Shown one piece after another: positions 16,476-19,863 of a stretch of DNA of 19,863 nucleotides. Below the pieces are notes generated by a model. The model had not been told where the DNA came from. It was given only the letters and a program-made list of their open reading frames with translations, and made no database searches. Source of the stretch: CAHJXF01 sp964657795. GTDB lineage: Bacteria; Pseudomonadota; Gammaproteobacteria; Burkholderiales; Burkholderiaceae_D. The DNA lies in contig CAZZWS010000057.1 of NCBI GenBank assembly GCA_964657795.1, forward strand, positions 1 through 19,863, in the 5' to 3' direction. Every line of letters starts with the position of its first letter. The first letter of the stretch is position 1. The translations under genes and the position numbers were made by a program.

Positions 16476-16970
16476 ATGTCCCTTCCTTGCCTCTCCACGC
16501 CGATGACGTCTCCGCATCCGCTCGAAAACGCCCTGCTGGACGTCGCCGCGTCCGATCGCAAGGCCGCGCTGCGGACGGCGGCGGCGATGATCGCCGCCGC
16601 ACACGCGCTCGACGTCACCCTCGTCTTCGACGCACTCTGGCGTCGCGAGCAGGCCGGCTCGACGGCTCTCGGTGACGGCTTCGCGGTCCCTCATGCGCGC
16701 ATTCCCGGCATCGCGAGCCCGTTGACGGTCTATCTGCGGACCCGCAGGCCCATCGACTTCGACGCCGCCGATGGACGACCCGTCTCGCATCTGCTGGTGA
16801 TCCTCGTGCCGATCGATGGCGACCACGAGGACCATCTGCGGATGCTGGCGCACGTGGCCGGTCTCGTGGCCGATCGAACGTCTCGCGAACGACTCTGCGA
16901 CGCGACCGATCCACACGGGGCCGCATCCGCCTTCATGACGGGAATCGAAAGGAGTTTCGTCGCCGACTGA
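16476..16970 (+). CDS. PtsN-like PTS EIIA domain protein
   Basis: This 164-residue protein is a single EIIA domain of the fructose/nitrogen (PtsN) type. The phosphoacceptor segment GSTALGDGFAVPHARIPG places the active His at position 73, as in E. coli PtsN, and the downstream strand VSHLLVILVP with HLRMLAHVAGLV is typical. In the nitrogen PTS this domain takes phosphate from NPr (PtsO) and regulates potassium transport, stress responses or metabolism through binding rather than sugar uptake. The usual betaproteobacterial ptsN lies with hprK/rapZ genes; none is here, so this may be a second copy with a separate role. Met1 at 16476 and Met10 at 16503 are both possible starts, neither with a strong ribosome site. 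It is in line with ubiG, 68 nt downstream, but shared transcription is uncertain. Confidence 0.82.
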   Translation: MSLPCLSTPMTSPHPLENALLDVAASDRKAALRTAAAMIAAAHALDVTLVFDALWRREQAGSTALGDGFAVPHARIPGIASPLTVYLRTRRPIDFDAADGRPVSHLLVILVPIDGDHEDHLRMLAHVAGLVADRTSRERLCDATDPHGAASAFMTGIERSFVAD

Positions 16971-17038
16971 CAGGAACGGCGGGTGCGACCGGCGCCGCGT
17001 ACGCGTGCTAGGGTTCGCGTCTTTCGCCTCGCATCGCC

Positions 17039-17815
17039 ATGAACGACAGCCCCGTCGCGACTCCCGCAGCTTCCGCACCCGCAGTTCCCGCAGTTCACGC
17101 AAGTCACGCGCCCGCCCCCAACGCCGACGCCAACGAGCTTCGCAAGTTCGGCGACCTCGCGCATCGCTGGTGGGACGCCACCGGCGAGTTCGCGCCGCTG
17201 CACGCCATCAATCCGCTGCGACTGGCCTGGATCGAAGCCCGCGTCGTGCTGGCCGGCGCGAAGGTCGTCGATGTCGGCTGCGGCGGCGGCATTCTCGCGG
17301 AGTCCATGGCCGCACGGGGCGCCGACGTGACCGGGATCGATCTGTCCGAGAAGCCGCTGTCGGTCGCGGTGCTGCACGGGCTCGAGTCGGGCGTCAAGGT
17401 GCGTTACGAATGCATCGCGGCCGAAGCGCTCGCGGCCCGCGAGCCCGCCCGCTACGACGTCGTGACCTGCATGGAGATGCTGGAGCACGTGCCCGACCCG
17501 GCCGCCATCGTGCGGGCCTGCGCGACGCTCGTGAAGCCCGGCGGTCACGTCTTCTTCTCGACGATCAATCGCAACCCGAAGGCCTATCTCTTCGCCGTCA
17601 TCGGCGCCGAGTACGTGCTGCGGCTGCTGCCGAGACGCACGCACGACTACCAGCGTTTCATCAAGCCGGCCGAACTGTCGCGCCACGCGCGCGACGCCGC
17701 ACTGCTGACGACCGCGATGACCGGGCTGCACTACAACCCGCTGACGAGACGCTACTGGCTCGCGCCGAACGTCGACGTCAACTACATGGTCGCCACCGTC
17801 CACGACGGGGCCTGA
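17039..17815 (+). CDS. ubiG: Ubiquinone biosynthesis O-methyltransferase
   Basis: This 258-residue SAM-dependent enzyme catalyses the two O-methylations in ubiquinone synthesis. The SAM-binding motif VVDVGCGGGILAESMA lies at about 76-91, followed by GIDLSEKPLSVA (acidic ribose-binding residue) and the UbiG-type segments MEMLEHVPDP, FFSTINRNPKAYLFAVIGAEYVL and THDYQRFIKPAEL. The C-terminal YNPLTRRYWLAPNVDVNYM is also family-typical. The first 30 residues are an Ala/Pro/His/Ser-rich extension without family similarity, encoded in part by 9-bp tandem repeats. UbiG normally begins close to NADANELRKFGDLAHRWWD, so the extension is extra or the true start is further in, though no better ATG is apparent. 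gph starts 1 nt after the stop. Confidence 0.94.
   Translation: MNDSPVATPAASAPAVPAVHASHAPAPNADANELRKFGDLAHRWWDATGEFAPLHAINPLRLAWIEARVVLAGAKVVDVGCGGGILAESMAARGADVTGIDLSEKPLSVAVLHGLESGVKVRYECIAAEALAAREPARYDVVTCMEMLEHVPDPAAIVRACATLVKPGGHVFFSTINRNPKAYLFAVIGAEYVLRLLPRRTHDYQRFIKPAELSRHARDAALLTTAMTGLHYNPLTRRYWLAPNVDVNYMVATVHDGA
17079..17096 (+). repeat. 9-bp tandem repeat in the ubiG N-terminal extension
   Basis: CCGCAGTTC is present twice in tandem (17079-17087, 17088-17096), with degenerate related units on both sides (about 17064-17108). They encode the Pro-Ala-Val/His-Ala-Ser stretch of the UbiG extension. Units are in frame, so copy change would alter length only. Confidence 0.5.
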
Positions 17816-17816
17816 C

Positions 17817-18494
17817 TTGGACGTCGTCACGGCGTCGGCCGCGAACTGCCGCGCGATGCTGTTCGACCTCGACGGCACGCTCGCCGACACGGCGCCCGAT
17901 CTCGCCGCAGCCGTCAACGCGATGCGGGTCGACCGCGGCTTCGAAGCGTTGCCGCTGGCCGTCCTGAGACCGATGGCATCGCACGGTGCGCGCGGGCTGC
18001 TGCAGGTCGCCTTCGAACGCTCGCCTGAAGACGACGACTACGAAGCAATGCGGATCGAGTTCCTCGATCGCTACGAAGCCGCGCTGGCCACGCACTCGCG
18101 GCTGTTCGACGGCATGCCCGAGGTCCTCGACGCGCTCGAACGTCGCGGGTTCGCTTGGGGCATCGTCACCAACAAGGCGATGCGCTTCACGACGCCGCTC
18201 GCGGCGCTGCTCGGCCTCGCGAGCCGCGCCGGCGTCATCGTCGGCGGTGACACGACCGCGTTCGCGAAGCCGCATCCGGCGCCGTTGCTGCATGCCGCCG
18301 ACGCACTCGACATCCCCGCGACCGAGTGCATCTACGTCGGCGACGACCTGCGCGACATCGTGGCCGGCAAGGCAGCCGGGATGTACACCGTCGCGGCCGC
18401 CTGGGGCTATTGCGGCACGACGGGCCCGGGCGCCTGGGATGCCGACCTCGTGCTCGACCAGCCCGTCGACCTGATCGCGTTGCTGCGCATCTGA
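17817..18494 (+). CDS. gph: Phosphoglycolate phosphatase (HAD family)
   Basis: This 225-residue HAD hydrolase removes phosphate from 2-phosphoglycolate, formed during DNA repair or RuBP oxygenation. Motif I is LFDLDGTLADT (nucleophile Asp17, acid/base Asp19), motif II is GIVTNK, the Lys lies in FAKPHPAPL and motif III is YVGDDLRDIVAGKAAGM with acidic pair. A helical cap sits between motifs I and II. The start appears to be TTG at 17817, 1 nt after the ubiG stop, with GGGG upstream; the first in-frame ATG (Met14) would leave only three residues before the motif I aspartate, too short for the first strand. The ubiG-gph pairing is standard in betaproteobacteria and suggests translational coupling. 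Confidence 0.9.
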   Translation: MDVVTASAANCRAMLFDLDGTLADTAPDLAAAVNAMRVDRGFEALPLAVLRPMASHGARGLLQVAFERSPEDDDYEAMRIEFLDRYEAALATHSRLFDGMPEVLDALERRGFAWGIVTNKAMRFTTPLAALLGLASRAGVIVGGDTTAFAKPHPAPLLHAADALDIPATECIYVGDDLRDIVAGKAAGMYTVAAAWGYCGTTGPGAWDADLVLDQPVDLIALLRI

Positions 18495-18509
18495 AGCGCG
18501 TCTCGCCGG

Positions 18510-18525
18510 TGCGGCGTCCGCCGCA
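18510..18525 (+). terminator. Small hairpin after gph
   Basis: TGCGGCG (18510-18516) and CGCCGCA (18519-18525) form a perfect stem 15 nt beyond the gph stop. No T tract follows, so it is at best a weak or factor-dependent terminator. Confidence 0.3.
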
Positions 18526-18541
18526 TGATCGAGCCGGTATC

Positions 18542-18547
18542 TATACT
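18542..18547 (+). promoter_or_regulatory. Possible -10 element for the DUF748 gene
   Basis: TATACT stands out in a GC-rich gap 44 bp before the start at 18592. No matching -35 hexamer is visible at the right distance. Confidence 0.3.
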
Positions 18548-18591
18548 TGCGCGCTTTGACGACATGGCCGGAAGATGAACGCGAGCGGACG

Positions 18592-19863
18592 ATGGTGAAC
18601 TTCGATCGAAGCGCATGGATGCGCCGGGGTCGGCGCGTCGCGATCGTGTTCTTCGTCGTGGTCGTCCTCTTCGAGCTGTTCGGATTCTTCGTCGCCCCCG
18701 GGCTGATCAGGTCCGTGACGACCGAGCAGATCGCGTCGGTGCTGGGTCGCAAGGCCACCATCGGCCACGTCCGCTTCAATCCCCTGGTGCTCGCCGCGAC
18801 GCTCGACGACGTCAAGCTCTATCAGGCCGACGGCCAGGACGTCGCGCTCCAGGCCGACCGGTTGCGCATCGACCTGTCGTCGGCTTCGCTCTTCAAGCGG
18901 GCGCTGGTGTTCGACGGGCTGAAGATCGCCAGGCCCGTGATCCACGTCGCACGCCTGACGCCGGATCGCTTCGACTTCTCGGACATCGTCGACAAGCTCG
19001 CCGCGCAACCGAAGAGCGAGCACCCGTTGCCTTATTCGGTCAACAACATCGAGATCGACGACGGGACGATCGCCATCGACGACCGCGTCGGCGGACGCAA
19101 GCACGTGGTCGACGAGATCCGGATCGGGCTTCCGTTCATCTCCGACCTGCCTTACGACGCGACCGTCTTCGTCACGCCGGCGTTCAACGCACGCATCGAC
19201 GGCAGCACGATCTCGTTGGCCGGCAAGGCCCAGCCGTTCTCGGCTTCGCGCGAGGCCGTCGTCACGTTCGACGTCGCGGACCTCGACCTGACGCAGTACA
19301 TGAACCTCGCGCCGAGCACTCTGCCGTTCCAGCTCGCGTCGGGCAAGCTGACCGCGAAGCTCGCGTTGACGTTCAGGGCGGCCACGAAGGACGCGGCCGG
19401 CAAGCCGGTCGCGCAGGCGCTGGCGCTGTCGGGCCAGGTGGGCATCGCCGCGCTGAGCATCGCCGATCGCACCGGTCGCCATGCGCTCGGAGCGGCCTCG
19501 ATCGCGGTGGACATCACGAAGCTCGACCCGATCGGTGGCGCGGTCGCGCTCGCCTCGGTGGCCGTCGACACGCCGGACGTCGATGCCACGCGCCGCGCCG
19601 ACGGCGGCATCGATCTGCTCGACCTGTTCCGCATGCCCGCGACGCCTGCGCCGGCCGCTTCGGCCGCTTCGGCAACCAGGAAGCCGCCGGCGCCGTTCAG
19701 CATCGCCGCGTTGTCGGTCACGCGAGGCAGCGCGCGCTTCGTCGACCAGATGCTGGCGCAGCCGCAGACGACGACGCTCAGGGACGTCGAGGTCAAGGCA
19801 GGCGGCATCGCGCTGCCGGGAACGGACGACAAGGCGTCTGCGACGACCTACCGCGTCTCGTTC
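18592..19863 (+). CDS. DUF748 / AsmA-like inner-membrane-anchored protein, 3' end beyond window
   Basis: The frame is open from 18592 to the window end (424 codons, no stop), so the gene is partial here. The N-terminus MVNFDRSAWMRRGRRVAIVF leads into a membrane helix (about 15-36), leaving the rest in the periplasm. The following region repeats short beta segments of the AsmA/DUF748 kind: VLGRKATIGHVRFNPLVLAATLDDVKL, LRIDLSSASLFKRALVFDGLKIARPVIHVAR, VNNIEIDDGTIAIDDR and LTQYMNLAPSTLPFQLASGKLTAKLALTF. DUF748 proteins are large members of the AsmA/TAM/YhdP-like bridge group, proposed to carry lipid between membranes or support envelope integrity. Upstream ATGs are closed by stops, which supports this start; GTG at 18595 is the only close alternative. 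The DUF748 assignment is good; a lipid-transport role is inferred from the superfamily. Confidence 0.85.
   Translation, partial: MVNFDRSAWMRRGRRVAIVFFVVVVLFELFGFFVAPGLIRSVTTEQIASVLGRKATIGHVRFNPLVLAATLDDVKLYQADGQDVALQADRLRIDLSSASLFKRALVFDGLKIARPVIHVARLTPDRFDFSDIVDKLAAQPKSEHPLPYSVNNIEIDDGTIAIDDRVGGRKHVVDEIRIGLPFISDLPYDATVFVTPAFNARIDGSTISLAGKAQPFSASREAVVTFDVADLDLTQYMNLAPSTLPFQLASGKLTAKLALTFRAATKDAAGKPVAQALALSGQVGIAALSIADRTGRHALGAASIAVDITKLDPIGGAVALASVAVDTPDVDATRRADGGIDLLDLFRMPATPAPAASAASATRKPPAPFSIAALSVTRGSARFVDQMLAQPQTTTLRDVEVKAGGIALPGTDDKASATTYRVSF

Overview
This is a GC-rich window whose gene content and order point to a betaproteobacterium, most likely from or near Burkholderiales. The evidence is the block gyrA - DUF2059 gene - serC - pheA - hisC - tyrA on the minus strand, next to ompA, ubiG, gph and an MTA/SAH-deaminase-type amidohydrolase on the plus strand. 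A run of 10 Ns at 14805-14814 shows that this is a draft scaffold.

Layout. (1) Positions 1-3690 hold three minus-strand genes: a two-domain rhodanese (start 3538), a NifA-like GAF/AAA+/HTH sigma54 activator (start 2423) and an OsmC-family protein (start 590). Both the rhodanese and the osmC-like gene are preceded by near-consensus -24/-12 (RpoN) promoters. A shared TTGTCRACA-type palindrome lies upstream of each promoter and also touches the activator's own start codon. I read this as a self-contained sigma54 regulon, probably for sulfur or redox stress. It is the most interesting part of the window. REP-like inverted repeats fill the gap between the rhodanese and the activator. (2) Positions 3690-13424 hold a long minus-strand gene run: gyrA, a secreted DUF2059 protein, serC (serine/PLP), pheA, hisC and tyrA (phenylalanine/tyrosine). 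It ends with an unusual TPR protein whose GTG start overlaps the tyrA stop, where aroA is usually found in related genomes. (3) Positions 13425-13546 form a divergent promoter region with an extended -10 in each direction. (4) Positions 13547-19863 are plus-strand genes: the amidohydrolase (interrupted by the N gap), ompA with a strong terminator, a possible 51-residue membrane protein, a PtsN-like EIIA, ubiG, gph and the 5' part of a DUF748/AsmA-like gene that runs off the window.

Functionally, the central block joins DNA gyrase to aromatic amino acid and serine synthesis. The right side joins SAM-product recycling, ubiquinone synthesis, phosphoglycolate salvage and envelope maintenance. I saw no rRNA, tRNA, CRISPR array, transposase or phage gene.
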